Source of the DNA: Pseudomonas sp. VD-NE ins
Lineage (GTDB): Bacteria; Pseudomonadota; Gammaproteobacteria; Pseudomonadales; Pseudomonadaceae
Direction of reading: 5' to 3'
DNA: 64,000 bases
NCBI RefSeq assembly: GCF_031882575.1
Contig: NZ_CP134772.1
Location: forward strand, 576,001-640,000
Shown: piece after piece, positions 38,632-48,218 of the stretch
How the letters are laid out: each line of letters opens with the position of its first letter
How positions within the stretch are numbered: the stretch's first letter is position 1
Made by a program: the position numbers and the translations under genes
The notes under the pieces: generated by a model
What the model saw: only the letters and a program-made list of their open reading frames with translations
Database searches by the model: none
What the model was told of the DNA's origin: nothing

Positions 38632-41600
38632 TTATGCGCTTGCGCCCAGCGCTTCTTCAGCGGTGTTGGTCGCTGTGTACTCGGCAAGCTCTTGCCGGGT
38701 CAGTGTTTCGACCAATGCTGCTTCCTCAATCATCCACGATGCTCGCATCGCTTTGGATTGCGCGTCGTAATCGGCAAACGACAGCTCACCGGCCTCGTGT
38801 GACTCTGTGAGTGCCGCATGCCGATCCTGAAAGGGTTGGCGCTGTTCTTCGAAAAACTCCTGGTGCTTGTGGGTGAGGAATTTTTGCCAGAACTCTCTCG
38901 ACACCAATTCCTGGAATTCTTCCGGAGAGTTATCCAGCGCGATGACTTTCTTGTACGCGTCCTCCAGTTGCGCTTCCGAAACGCTGGCCAGACGAGGAAA
39001 TCCCATTCTGTCTGGTTGTCCCGGCAATTGCAGTCGGTCTTTCAACCCGTGGCGATAGAAGAGCCTGATTTCGACCTCCTCCGGAATATGAGGCGGTCCA
39101 AGTAATACTGCTTCTTCAGGTGACCTGGTTGCTGCAATCGCGGCTTCGCGTTGTGCAATGTCCGCCGAGGCAATTTTGTCGACTTCGTGCAAACGGAACA
39201 GCGCTTTGGATAATGCGAACAGTTTTGGCCCCTGCGCCTTGTCGCCGGCCTGGGCAAGGGCGGCATGCATCATCATTCTGGTTTCCAGATTGGCAAAGGT
39301 GAACGCTGCCCGATCGCAACAGGTTGCTTCACCCGCCCGATTGAACACTTCGCTGCGCAGACGTTCGGACTCTGGAGTGTTCTCGGTAATGCTGTCGATC
39401 AGCCTCCAGACTCGACTCTGAAGTTCCTCGTGACCGGTGGAAGGCTTCAGCAAGAGTTTTAATGTATTGAACAGGCCATCCGAGAGTGGCTGATTACGCA
39501 GGGTCTGCCACTGGATTCTTCTGGCTGCCAACTGTTCCGCCGTGAGTCCTGCTGTCCAGCGCGCCATGGAAGCACTAATGGTTCTCCTGTTGTTTGCACG
39601 AGGGCGACCTAGCGCTGTGTCGACCAGGTTTCTGGAGCCAGTCAGCGGAGTTCCGGCCTGTATCAGGCGGTCGTTGTACTCAGTCACCCGAGTCAGGGTC
39701 GCTGCGGACAGCGGATTATCGGCAATGTCCGTCACATTGTTGATGCGCACGGTGTGCGCCAGGCGCTCGTCCGGCGGTGCGATCAGAGAATCGGGAATCT
39801 GCGTGATTCGATTGTTGCTCAGGTTGATACTGTCCAACAGCGGCTGATCGGCAATGCCAGTCGGGAAGGTGTCAACACCGGTGTTGGCCAGATCGACCGC
39901 GCGCAGATCGACGATCGCGCTGAAATCCGGTGTGATGCCCAGTCGCGGGTTTTCATGCAGCAGAAGGGCTCGCAGGGTTGTTCGCTCTGACAGGATTCGG
40001 GCAGTATCGGCCGTCAGGGAAATCTGGTTTTCTTGTAGATATAGTCGCGTCAGTCCGTTCATTTCTCCAATGGCGGGTGGCAGTTCGCGCAATTGATTTC
40101 GCGCCATGACCAGCCACCGGACATGGCGAAAACGAGTCAGAAAACCTTCTGGCGAAGTGCTCAGTTGCATATTGCTCAGTTTGAGAGCGCCGACGTGACT
40201 GAAGTCCGCATCGATGTCCGGCAGGCTTGGCAGCCTCAGGCCACTCAAATCGAGAAGAAGGCCGATGGGCGTTCCGTCATTGGCCAGTTGTGGTTGTGTC
40301 TCCTGCCGCCAGCAACTGATAATCCGGTTACTGGCCGCGACCCTGTCAGGACAGGCTGTGGCGTTGAGTTCCAGTTGGTTCGCCCGAATGTATCCCGCGC
40401 GATTACCTGCGCCAGAGAAAACCCAGGCATCAAGCTGACGTTTCAGCGTGCCGAACTCCAGTTCGAGGCTGTGGACTTTAGCGGCCGCGGCATCACCGTC
40501 AAAGTTCCAGAGATATTCCCTGCACTGTTTGACATTCCTGTTTGGAAACAGTCGCCGGTAACGCTGCGTCAGCGAGTTGTCGCTATCAAACTTCACCTCG
40601 TAGTGAGAGTCCAGCAGATCGGGGGCTACCTCGTTTACACGCCGCCAGTATTTGTCGAAAATTTTCCAGTAATCGGGCGGGAAATCATTGCCATCGAGCA
40701 GCGTGCCGCGGTTGATGTGGGTGACCGCCAGCAACTGTTCTGGCGCCGGATTGATAAATTCCTGCGGCACTTCTTTCAAATGGTTATTGCGCAAATCAAG
40801 AGTGATCAAACCGGTCTTGTCCTGCAGTCCGGTCGGCCATTCATTGATCCCTGTTCCCTTCAAAAGCAGGTATTTCAACCCTGGCATGCTGCTGAAGTCA
40901 GGGAGCCGCGTCAGCTCAGGATTTTTGGACAGTTTGAGCGTTTCCAGGTGGCGCATGGCGCTGAGCGTTGCCGCACTTTGTTCGTCTAGTTGAAGTTGGT
41001 TATTACCCAGGTCGAGGTTGTTCAGTTTGTCCATTGCGGCAATGGATCGGGGTAAGGTTTCAATCCCGGAGTGCCTGATGGACAAGCGTGTCAGGTGAGT
41101 AAAGTTGGACAGGAATGTGTCCGCGTCACCCGACCAGACAACGTTGTCGAGATACAGGGATCTGACATGACTGAAGTCTGCGCGCAGGGCTGGGAGCGTC
41201 GCGTTGATGGAAAACATTTTCAGCGTTTCTCCAGAGTCTTGCAGCCAGCAGCCTCTGATGATTCTGGCGACGCGCTGCGCCTGTATTTTTGCGTTTGAGT
41301 CAGCGCTGGATGGGTCGGTCTGACTGCTGTCAACGTAGGCTTTCAACTGGGCCTCCAGCGAATCCAGTTCCTCGATGCGTCGAGCCAGTTTTATTTTGCC
41401 CTCATCATCCAGTCCGTTGAAAAAAACCCGAGCCTCTTGTGTGTTTTTGTTCGGGTAGAGCCGTTGCACTGTGGTGACCTCGGGCCTGTCACCCTCAAAT
41501 CTGAATGCGCCGGCCAATGCGTTGGTGCTCAGCTGCGGGTGTTCGGTCGCCGCACGTTGCCAAAAAGCGTCAAGTTTTTCCCCGTAGTCGCGTGGGAAAG

Positions 41601-43290
41601 GATTGCCTTCGAACAGTGTGACGCTGTTGATCCGTGCGACCGCTTCGAACTCATCCGTCGAGGGGGTGAGATGGGCTTCTGGAACCTCGGTCAACTGGTT
41701 GTTGCGCAAGTCCAGCAGCGTCAGTTGTTGCAGATTGCACAAACCCGCAGGCCACTGATCCAGTTGTGCATTGCTCAGGTTCAGCGTTCCCAGTTCAGAC
41801 ATAGCGGAAAAATCAGGCGTTTTACCCAGTGGATTCCCAGACAGGTCAAGAATCTTGAGTTTGCCCAGGGTGCTCAGTTCTCCCGCCGTTTGCTCGTTGA
41901 GGGCAATACGGTTCGAACTCAGGTCCAGCTTGCTCAGGTTGGACATCTGCACAATGGCAGAGGGCAACGTACCCAGCGTTGAGCCAGTGATCTGCAGAGA
42001 CTCCAGGCCGGAGAAATTGCCGAGAAATGTCTCGGCCGAGTCGGTCCAGTTGATCGATTGCAGCGTCAGTTGCCGAACATGGCTGAAATCCGCTGTCAAC
42101 GCGGGCAGCGTTACGTTTCCGGCCTCCAGTCTGAGAATGTCCCTGCTCTGACGGCGCCAGCAAAGTTTGAGGCTTTTGGCCACCTGTTGCGCGTCGTTTC
42201 GCGATGTGCGAGGTGTCGACTCGAGGGAGGATTGCCTGATCCAGGCATTCAGTTCGACCTTAAGCGTTTTGTAGTCGGTTTCGCGGCGGGTCAAGCCTCC
42301 CGAGATGTCATCTCCCAGTGACGCGATGAAGCCACCTAGCTCGTCATCAGTGTGGTCCGGGAATAATTTTTTGGCGCGGGACTGCGGACTGCGTAATTGG
42401 TAGAGCGCCAGAGACAGTCGATCCCACAGCCCCAGACGCACAGGCGCACGACTGCCATCGCTGCGTATCATCCCGCCCGCACCGGCGACGGTGGTACCCA
42501 CCCAGCCTTGTACGGCATCGAAAACAATCGGTTCCGACCTTCCCGGGCGCGTCGCGACATACCGGTTGGCGCTGTCACTGGCCACCGGGTCGTCGCTGCG
42601 CACTATGCGCATCACTGCCGCCAACGGGTTTGATTCATCGGCATCGTGCAGGACCTGATAGGCGTGGTTTTCGATCACCACGTAGAGCTTGCCGTCAAAT
42701 CGATGAAGTCCGTCGTTGCCGGGTTCTGCGTGGCTGAAATCCAGCCCTGTGCGAAACGGTTCCAGCCGGGTTTCGCTTAAACGAAAGGTGTTCGGTTCAA
42801 AGTCTTCCAGCTTGTGCCACAGCCCGCTTCCGGGATCACGCAGGAGCAATGGGCCGGACGGTTTTGATTCGCTCGACAACCTGGCCCGCATCAGGCCGGT
42901 AAGCGGATCCTTGCCAACCTGCACGATGCCGCCGTCGGCCATTTCAGCGTAGTGACGACTCTTGTGCGTCCTTAAACCGTTGGCATCGGCTGGCGCCAGT
43001 CCCGGCGCTGCGGCGAGCCGGTAATCTTCCAGTGGCCGATTGCCCGGAAGGGATATGTCTGGCGCCGAAGGGGGCGAATGCACCGTGATGGAGGGTGCCG
43101 GCTCGATCACGTCGAGGTCGGTTCGCGCCCCTGATCTGCCCGGTCGCGGTGAATGGCCGCCCGCTGTCGAGATATCAATACCTGTGGTCGGTGGCAGGTC
43201 AAGGCGCGGGGTGTTTACCTCTGGTGCGGTCTTCGGGGGAACGAGGGGGGGACGGGGAGTGTTGCCATTAGGAGGCCGTTTAACGGACAT
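38632..43290 (-). CDS. Triple-LRR-module NEL-type E3 ubiquitin ligase effector, copy 1
   Basis: A 1552-residue protein. Residues 1-85 are Pro/Ser/Thr-rich. About 86-265 is the N-terminal domain common to this array (TGLMRARLSSESKPSGPLLL, LYVVIENHAYQVLHD, RPGRSEPIVFDA). Three tandem modules of about 300 residues start near 306, 610 and 910. Each has an LFP/LYP segment, a helical linker ending in CWRR, CWLQ or CWRQ, an ADFSHV segment and about six leucine-rich repeats. The C-terminal 330 residues match NEL ubiquitin ligases of the IpaH/SspH class, with the catalytic CxD at Cys1324-Cys1325-Asp1326 and LFRLHEVDKIA downstream. NEL enzymes ubiquitinate host proteins after delivery into eukaryotic cells; bacteria have no ubiquitin. 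The start is ATG 43290 after AAGGA. No secretion signal is evident. It is the last gene of the array. Confidence 0.85.
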   Translation of the reverse strand: MSVKRPPNGNTPRPPLVPPKTAPEVNTPRLDLPPTTGIDISTAGGHSPRPGRSGARTDLDVIEPAPSITVHSPPSAPDISLPGNRPLEDYRLAAAPGLAPADANGLRTHKSRHYAEMADGGIVQVGKDPLTGLMRARLSSESKPSGPLLLRDPGSGLWHKLEDFEPNTFRLSETRLEPFRTGLDFSHAEPGNDGLHRFDGKLYVVIENHAYQVLHDADESNPLAAVMRIVRSDDPVASDSANRYVATRPGRSEPIVFDAVQGWVGTTVAGAGGMIRSDGSRAPVRLGLWDRLSLALYQLRSPQSRAKKLFPDHTDDELGGFIASLGDDISGGLTRRETDYKTLKVELNAWIRQSSLESTPRTSRNDAQQVAKSLKLCWRRQSRDILRLEAGNVTLPALTADFSHVRQLTLQSINWTDSAETFLGNFSGLESLQITGSTLGTLPSAIVQMSNLSKLDLSSNRIALNEQTAGELSTLGKLKILDLSGNPLGKTPDFSAMSELGTLNLSNAQLDQWPAGLCNLQQLTLLDLRNNQLTEVPEAHLTPSTDEFEAVARINSVTLFEGNPFPRDYGEKLDAFWQRAATEHPQLSTNALAGAFRFEGDRPEVTTVQRLYPNKNTQEARVFFNGLDDEGKIKLARRIEELDSLEAQLKAYVDSSQTDPSSADSNAKIQAQRVARIIRGCWLQDSGETLKMFSINATLPALRADFSHVRSLYLDNVVWSGDADTFLSNFTHLTRLSIRHSGIETLPRSIAAMDKLNNLDLGNNQLQLDEQSAATLSAMRHLETLKLSKNPELTRLPDFSSMPGLKYLLLKGTGINEWPTGLQDKTGLITLDLRNNHLKEVPQEFINPAPEQLLAVTHINRGTLLDGNDFPPDYWKIFDKYWRRVNEVAPDLLDSHYEVKFDSDNSLTQRYRRLFPNRNVKQCREYLWNFDGDAAAAKVHSLELEFGTLKRQLDAWVFSGAGNRAGYIRANQLELNATACPDRVAASNRIISCWRQETQPQLANDGTPIGLLLDLSGLRLPSLPDIDADFSHVGALKLSNMQLSTSPEGFLTRFRHVRWLVMARNQLRELPPAIGEMNGLTRLYLQENQISLTADTARILSERTTLRALLLHENPRLGITPDFSAIVDLRAVDLANTGVDTFPTGIADQPLLDSINLSNNRITQIPDSLIAPPDERLAHTVRINNVTDIADNPLSAATLTRVTEYNDRLIQAGTPLTGSRNLVDTALGRPRANNRRTISASMARWTAGLTAEQLAARRIQWQTLRNQPLSDGLFNTLKLLLKPSTGHEELQSRVWRLIDSITENTPESERLRSEVFNRAGEATCCDRAAFTFANLETRMMMHAALAQAGDKAQGPKLFALSKALFRLHEVDKIASADIAQREAAIAATRSPEEAVLLGPPHIPEEVEIRLFYRHGLKDRLQLPGQPDRMGFPRLASVSEAQLEDAYKKVIALDNSPEEFQELVSREFWQKFLTHKHQEFFEEQRQPFQDRHAALTESHEAGELSFADYDAQSKAMRASWMIEEAALVETLTRQELAEYTATNTAEEALGASA

Positions 43291-43367
43291 GGTTTATTTC
43301 CTTATAAGGTGTGCGCATCAGCGGGCATAGGCTGATGGCAGGGTCGGCGTCATTGCCTGAAAGACGA

Positions 43368-43403
43368 GTGACAGTTGGCCAGAATCATTTGGCCAACTGT
43401 CAC
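43368..43403 (-). terminator. 14-bp hairpin after NEL gene 2
   Basis: GTGACAGTTGGCCA (43368-43381) and TGGCCAACTGTCAC (43390-43403) are perfectly complementary around an 8-base loop. Located just beyond the stop of the gene at 43414-48108 and before the start of NEL gene 1, so it may attenuate read-through. No T-tract. Confidence 0.55.
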
Positions 43404-43413
43404 GTTGCATCGA

Positions 43414-46400
43414 TTACAGCGTTGCGCCACTCGGTCCCGGCGTTTCAGCCGTAGGCTGGACGTTGGCAGAAGTGGATGCTTGAGGTTGCAGTTCCTGCCG
43501 CGTCAGCGTCTGAATCAAGGCCGCTTCCATAACTGCCAGCTGTGCTGTCACATCATCGGTTTGTGATTGGTATTGAGCTTCGGTCAGCAGGCCTTGTGAC
43601 GACTGACTGTCGAGAATGTCTTGCCGATCCCGAAACGGTTGACGGCTCGCATCGAATTGCGGCTGGTATTTGTGAATGATGAAGTCTTGCCACAAATCCA
43701 TCGAGACCAACGCCTGAAACTCTTCCGGCGAACCATTCAAAGCTCTGACTTTTCGATAAGCCGCGTTCAGCATTGCCGGGGTAACGCCGGCCATTTCGGA
43801 ATAAGCGACGATATCTGGCTGAAACGGCAATTGCAGGCGTTCCGCAAGACCAAAACGGTAGGCCATGGTCATTTCGTGCGGATCGCGTATGCGCTCACGT
43901 TGGCGCTCTCGCAGCTGCCGGGAGGCTGTCGGATCGTTGGCGATGGCCGTGCTCGCTGCGAGGTCTGCCGCCGCGATGTCGTCGACTTGCTTCAGACGAA
44001 AGAACTGTCTGGACAACTCCACCAATGGCGCGCCATTCAGATCCAGTCCGGCTTGCACGCGAGCCTTGTAAGTCGCGGTCAGAATTTGCAGGTCGGTAAA
44101 GGTGGCGGCGTTGAGGTCACGGCAACCGGCTTCGCACGCACGATCCAAAAGCTCTCTGCGCAAGGCTTTCGATCGCGGATCGGTTCCGGTGATGAAGTCG
44201 ATCACGTCCCAGGCCTGGCGCCGGAAATCAGGATGGTGGCCAAGTTTTTCAAGTATGTTGATAAAGCCGGCCGAGCCCTCCATTTCTTGCAACCTGAGCC
44301 ATTGAGCTTTTCTGGCAGTTGCCTGAGCATCGGTCAACCCCTGAGTCCAGCGCGAGTTCAGCATCGGCCTGTTTATTGTACGGCGGGGTCGTACGACAGA
44401 GGAGGTGATCAGGTTGTCCCCGCTCTCCAGCGATAACCCGGCCATTCTCAGTCGCTCATTGTAGGCGTGAAGCCGAGAGCGGGTCGCGTCAGACAACGGA
44501 TTGTTGTGCACCAAAGTGCCTGAGTTGACCTGCACCGAATGCGCGAGGCGCTCCGGGGGCGGTGCTGTGACAAAGTCAGGGATCGTGGTGATCCGATTGT
44601 CGTGCAGCTCGATCGTGGCCAGCCGGGGTTGATCAAACAGGCCGGTCGGCCATTGGTTGATCCCTGTGTTATTCAGCGTGACGCTGCGCATATCGGGAAT
44701 CTGGCTGAAGTCCGGTATCACGCCGAGTTGGCGATTGTTGTGTATCCAGAGTGCTCTGAGGGTGGTGCGCTCGGCCAGTATCTGCGCCGTCTCTGCGGTG
44801 AGTTCCAGCTGGTTGTCGTGCAGAAGCAGGCGTGTCATTCCATGCATTTCCCCTAGCGCCGGGGGTAAATCCCTGAGCCGGTTATTCGACATGTCCAGCC
44901 AGCGCACATGACGAAAACGAGTGAGGAAACCTTCCGGAGACGTTGCCAGGTTCATGCCGCTCAATCTGAGTGAGCCAACATGGGCGAAGTCGACGCTCAG
45001 GTCCGGCAGGGTCGGCAGTATCAGGCCGCTCAGGTCCAGTTCCAGGCCGATCGGCGTGCCGTCGGCTGCGTGCATCTGCGGCGTTTCGCCTCGCCAGCAA
45101 CGGATGATTCGTTCCCGCGCTGTGTTGCGGTCATTACGGGTTACAGCGTTGATCTGCAGTCGATTGAACCGCGTGTACTGCAGCCGGTTGCGGTCTCCGG
45201 AATATACCCAGTCATCGAGCTGGATTTTCAGCAGGTCGAACTCTTGTTCCCGAGCGAGCAAGCTGGATACCACGGTGGCTTTGTCAGGATTCCAGATAAA
45301 CTCCCTGCATTCCTTGATGCTCTTGGCCGGGTACAGTTTTCTGAAACGCTGCACCCTGGATTTCTCGCTATCGAAAGCCGCGGGGTGTGCCGGTTCCATC
45401 AGCTCAGGATGAGACTTTTGCAGGCGCCGCCAGTAGAAGTCGAATTTTCTCCAGTATTGGGAGGGGAACATATTGCCCTCAAGCCGCGTGACATTGTTGA
45501 TCCGCGCGACGATGGGCAGCGCCTCGTCTGTCGGGTCGAGGTTCGCCTCGGGGACCTCGGTCAAGCGGTTGTTGCGCAGGTTCAGGCTGGTCAAACCGGT
45601 TTTGTCCTGCAGCCCCGCAGGCCACTGATTGAGGCCCGTGTTCTCCAGGTTCAACACCCGCAACCCGGACATGGCGCTGAAATCAGGCACTGCATGCAGT
45701 GGGTTGTTGGACAGATCGATATGTTTCAAGTGGCGTAACGAACCCAGCGCCAAAGCGCTTTGCTCATCCAGTTTTATCCGGTTCGAACTCAGGTTCAGAA
45801 ATCTGAGCTTGTCCATCTCGGCGATTTTGCCGGGCAGTTTATCAATGCCGGACTTTACGATGGTCAGGTTGCTCAGATTGGGACAGTTGGACAAAAGAGT
45901 ATTGGCGGTGTCGGACCAGGTCACCGAGTCGAGAGTGAGCGATCTGACATGACTGAAATCCACGGTCAGCAACGGCAGTGGACCGTACACCGGTGGCAGC
46001 ATCAGCACGCCATTCGATTCCCCCAGCCAGCAATCTCTGATGATTTTCGCCACGAGGGTTGCGTCGGTTTCTTTCTGACGCCTGACGCTGGTCGAGGCGG
46101 CTCGACGGTCGGCTATGTAGGTTTGCAGTTGAGTTTCCAGCAGATCGAACACTGCAACGCGTCGGGTTATCTGCTCTTCGGCGCCATCACCCAGGCCGAT
46201 CAAATATTTCCTGGCGGCTTGCGGACTCTTGGCCGGGTACATGCGGCGTACCATCGCCACTTCGGGAATATCCCCATCCAGTCTGAACGCGTCTACGCGG
46301 GGGCCAGTGCGCATTGCCGGATAATCGGCCACCACTCGCTGCCAATAAACCTCGAGCGATCGCCAATAGCCCGCAGGGAAGGGGTTGCCTTCAATCAGCG

Positions 46401-48108
46401 TGACCGAGTTGATGCGGGCGATGGCCAGAAGCTGATCGCCTGGCGGGTTGAGGATTGACTGCGGAATTTCGCGCAGCTGGTTGTTACGCAAGTCGACCAC
46501 TTCCAGTGCCAGCTGATCGTGCAGACCGGTCGGCCAATGATCCAGTTGCGCATTGCTCAGGTTCAACGATTGAAGTTGCGACAGGCTACTGAAGTCCGGC
46601 GTTCTTACAAGCGGGTTGCCCGACAGGTCGAGGTGTTCGAGCTGGTTGAAGCCGCGCAGTTTTGCCGCGGTTTGCTCACTCAGCCCGATCCGGTTCGAGT
46701 TCAGGTCCAGGGCCTTGAGATCAGTCATCTGCGCGATACCCAGTGGCAGCTTGTCCAGCGACGAGTGGGTTACCGACACTTTTTCGAGGTTGGGGAAACA
46801 GCCAAGAAAGGTTTCAGCGGTGTCTGACCAAGCGACTGCCTTTAGCTCCAGCGCCCGGACATGGCTGAAGTCTGCGGTCAGCGGCGCAAGGATCGCGTCG
46901 CCCAGTTCAAGCTTCAGCGTGGTCCCGGTTTGCCGTTTCCAGCAGCGTTTTATTTCTTCGACGGCACGCTCCACCGAGGGATGTGCTGTTTTGTCCGGCG
47001 ATTGCGAGGACGTCTTCTTGATCCAGGACGCGAGGTCCGTCTTCAGTGCCTGGTATGTCGCCTCCTGCAGGGTCAGATAGTCGCGGACGCCATTCCCCTG
47101 CGAACGCAGAAGATTGGTGATGTCGTCGCGTACGAGGCCCGGAAACAGCCTCTCTGCGCGGGCCCGTGGTGGCAGCAATTGTCTGATTGCCGTGGCCAGT
47201 CGCTCACGCAGACTTGGGTGCGCGGGGGCGCCTGGCTCACTGCGGAACATCCCGCCGACGCCGCCTACCGCGGTACCGAGCCAGCCTTCACTGGCATCGA
47301 AAATAATCGGTTCCGAGCGCCCCGGACGCGTGGCGATGTAGGTATTTGTGGGGTGATCGGCCACCGGATCCTGCGCTCGGACGATACGCATCACCGGGGT
47401 TGACGGGGTCGAGGCGTCGATGTCGTGCAGTACCTGATAGCTGTGCCCGTCGATTACGACGTAGAACTTGTCATTGAAGCGGTGTAGTCCATCGATGCCG
47501 CTTTGAACGCCGCTGAAATCCAGTGGCACACGGAATGCTTCCAGGCGCGTGGCCGACAGCGGCACACCGATCGGCTCGAACTGCCCCAGCTCATGCCAGG
47601 CACCGGTGCTGGAGTCGCGTAGCAACGCAGGCCCCGAGGGTATGGCTTCGCTCGGCAGTTTGGCTCGATAAAGACCCGTTTCCGGATCCTTGTCGACCTG
47701 CACGATGCCGCCGTCGGCCAACTCGGCATATTGCCGTCCTTTGTGTTCCCGTAAACCTTCAGCATTGGCTTGTTGCAAGGCGGCTGGCGCTGGACGCCGA
47801 AAATGTTCCAGCGACTGAGATTCCGCGGCTGAGGTTTGTATCGGCATCGATGTCGGGTGAACGGTGATGGTGGGGGCGGGCAGGATCGTCTCCAGGTCCG
47901 CGCCAGCGGTTGTCTTGCCAGGTCGCGTTGCACTGCCGATCAGTATTGAAGAGCCGACGTCGGTACGCGGTAGCGTGTCAGGGCGCGGAATCTCCAGCTC
48001 CGGTGATGTGCCAGGGCGCGGGTTATTCACCTGTGGCGGTGTGCCAGGGCGTGCTGGTGGAGGGAGGCCAGAGGAGCCTCCATAAGTCGTTTTTATGGGC
48101 ATTGTCAT
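43414..48108 (-). CDS. Triple-LRR-module NEL-type E3 ubiquitin ligase effector, copy 2
   Basis: A 1564-residue paralog of the protein at 38632-43290 with the same architecture: proline-rich leader (1-90), shared N-terminal domain (about 90-275, GLYRAKLPSEAIPSGPALL, FYVVIDGHSYQVLHD), three LRR modules starting near residues 316, 619 and 917, and a NEL domain (about 1250-1564). The CxD motif is Cys1329-Arg1330-Asp1331, preceded by another cysteine at 1325, and QFFRLKQVDDIAAADL follows. The repeats match copy 1 module by module, so triplication came before gene duplication. Start: ATG 48108 lies only four bases after AAGGA; ATG 48102 (MPIKTTYGG) is ten bases after it and is equally possible. Substrates and export route are unknown. 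Confidence 0.85.
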   Translation of the reverse strand: MTMPIKTTYGGSSGLPPPARPGTPPQVNNPRPGTSPELEIPRPDTLPRTDVGSSILIGSATRPGKTTAGADLETILPAPTITVHPTSMPIQTSAAESQSLEHFRRPAPAALQQANAEGLREHKGRQYAELADGGIVQVDKDPETGLYRAKLPSEAIPSGPALLRDSSTGAWHELGQFEPIGVPLSATRLEAFRVPLDFSGVQSGIDGLHRFNDKFYVVIDGHSYQVLHDIDASTPSTPVMRIVRAQDPVADHPTNTYIATRPGRSEPIIFDASEGWLGTAVGGVGGMFRSEPGAPAHPSLRERLATAIRQLLPPRARAERLFPGLVRDDITNLLRSQGNGVRDYLTLQEATYQALKTDLASWIKKTSSQSPDKTAHPSVERAVEEIKRCWKRQTGTTLKLELGDAILAPLTADFSHVRALELKAVAWSDTAETFLGCFPNLEKVSVTHSSLDKLPLGIAQMTDLKALDLNSNRIGLSEQTAAKLRGFNQLEHLDLSGNPLVRTPDFSSLSQLQSLNLSNAQLDHWPTGLHDQLALEVVDLRNNQLREIPQSILNPPGDQLLAIARINSVTLIEGNPFPAGYWRSLEVYWQRVVADYPAMRTGPRVDAFRLDGDIPEVAMVRRMYPAKSPQAARKYLIGLGDGAEEQITRRVAVFDLLETQLQTYIADRRAASTSVRRQKETDATLVAKIIRDCWLGESNGVLMLPPVYGPLPLLTVDFSHVRSLTLDSVTWSDTANTLLSNCPNLSNLTIVKSGIDKLPGKIAEMDKLRFLNLSSNRIKLDEQSALALGSLRHLKHIDLSNNPLHAVPDFSAMSGLRVLNLENTGLNQWPAGLQDKTGLTSLNLRNNRLTEVPEANLDPTDEALPIVARINNVTRLEGNMFPSQYWRKFDFYWRRLQKSHPELMEPAHPAAFDSEKSRVQRFRKLYPAKSIKECREFIWNPDKATVVSSLLAREQEFDLLKIQLDDWVYSGDRNRLQYTRFNRLQINAVTRNDRNTARERIIRCWRGETPQMHAADGTPIGLELDLSGLILPTLPDLSVDFAHVGSLRLSGMNLATSPEGFLTRFRHVRWLDMSNNRLRDLPPALGEMHGMTRLLLHDNQLELTAETAQILAERTTLRALWIHNNRQLGVIPDFSQIPDMRSVTLNNTGINQWPTGLFDQPRLATIELHDNRITTIPDFVTAPPPERLAHSVQVNSGTLVHNNPLSDATRSRLHAYNERLRMAGLSLESGDNLITSSVVRPRRTINRPMLNSRWTQGLTDAQATARKAQWLRLQEMEGSAGFINILEKLGHHPDFRRQAWDVIDFITGTDPRSKALRRELLDRACEAGCRDLNAATFTDLQILTATYKARVQAGLDLNGAPLVELSRQFFRLKQVDDIAAADLAASTAIANDPTASRQLRERQRERIRDPHEMTMAYRFGLAERLQLPFQPDIVAYSEMAGVTPAMLNAAYRKVRALNGSPEEFQALVSMDLWQDFIIHKYQPQFDASRQPFRDRQDILDSQSSQGLLTEAQYQSQTDDVTAQLAVMEAALIQTLTRQELQPQASTSANVQPTAETPGPSGATL

Positions 48109-48109
48109 T

Positions 48110-48119
48110 CTATCCTTGA
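48110..48119 (-). promoter_or_regulatory. Degenerate RsmA/RsmE-like ribosome-binding site
   Basis: Minus strand TCAAGGATAG, one mismatch from the RsmA/RsmE consensus (A in place of the final conserved G), overlapping the ribosome-binding site of NEL gene 2. Confidence 0.35.
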
Positions 48120-48130
48120 AAAATGGCCGA

Positions 48131-48154
48131 TCTGTTCTCGCGGGTGAGAACAGA
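48131..48154. repeat. Stem-loop in the 110-bp gap before NEL gene 2
   Basis: TCTGTTCTC (48131-48139) and GAGAACAGA (48146-48154) form a 9-bp stem. A second one, CCAGCCCCG/CGGGGCTGG at 48193-48214, lies next to the stop of the preceding gene. Either could end or process the polycistronic message. Confidence 0.55.
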
Positions 48155-48218
48155 CCGGACGTTCGGCGTCTTGCCGGATCAGGGTGTTGCTGCCAGCCCC
48201 GTTACCGGGGCTGGATAT

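Noticed and set aside
38632..43290. NEL gene 1 as a decayed pseudogene
   Set aside because: The frame is open for 1552 codons, with an intact catalytic motif and a ribosome-binding site.
39000..48000. Repetitive-looking coding DNA as a CRISPR or tandem-repeat array
   Set aside because: The periodicity comes from leucine-rich-repeat codons within open frames, not from fixed-length repeats with spacers.
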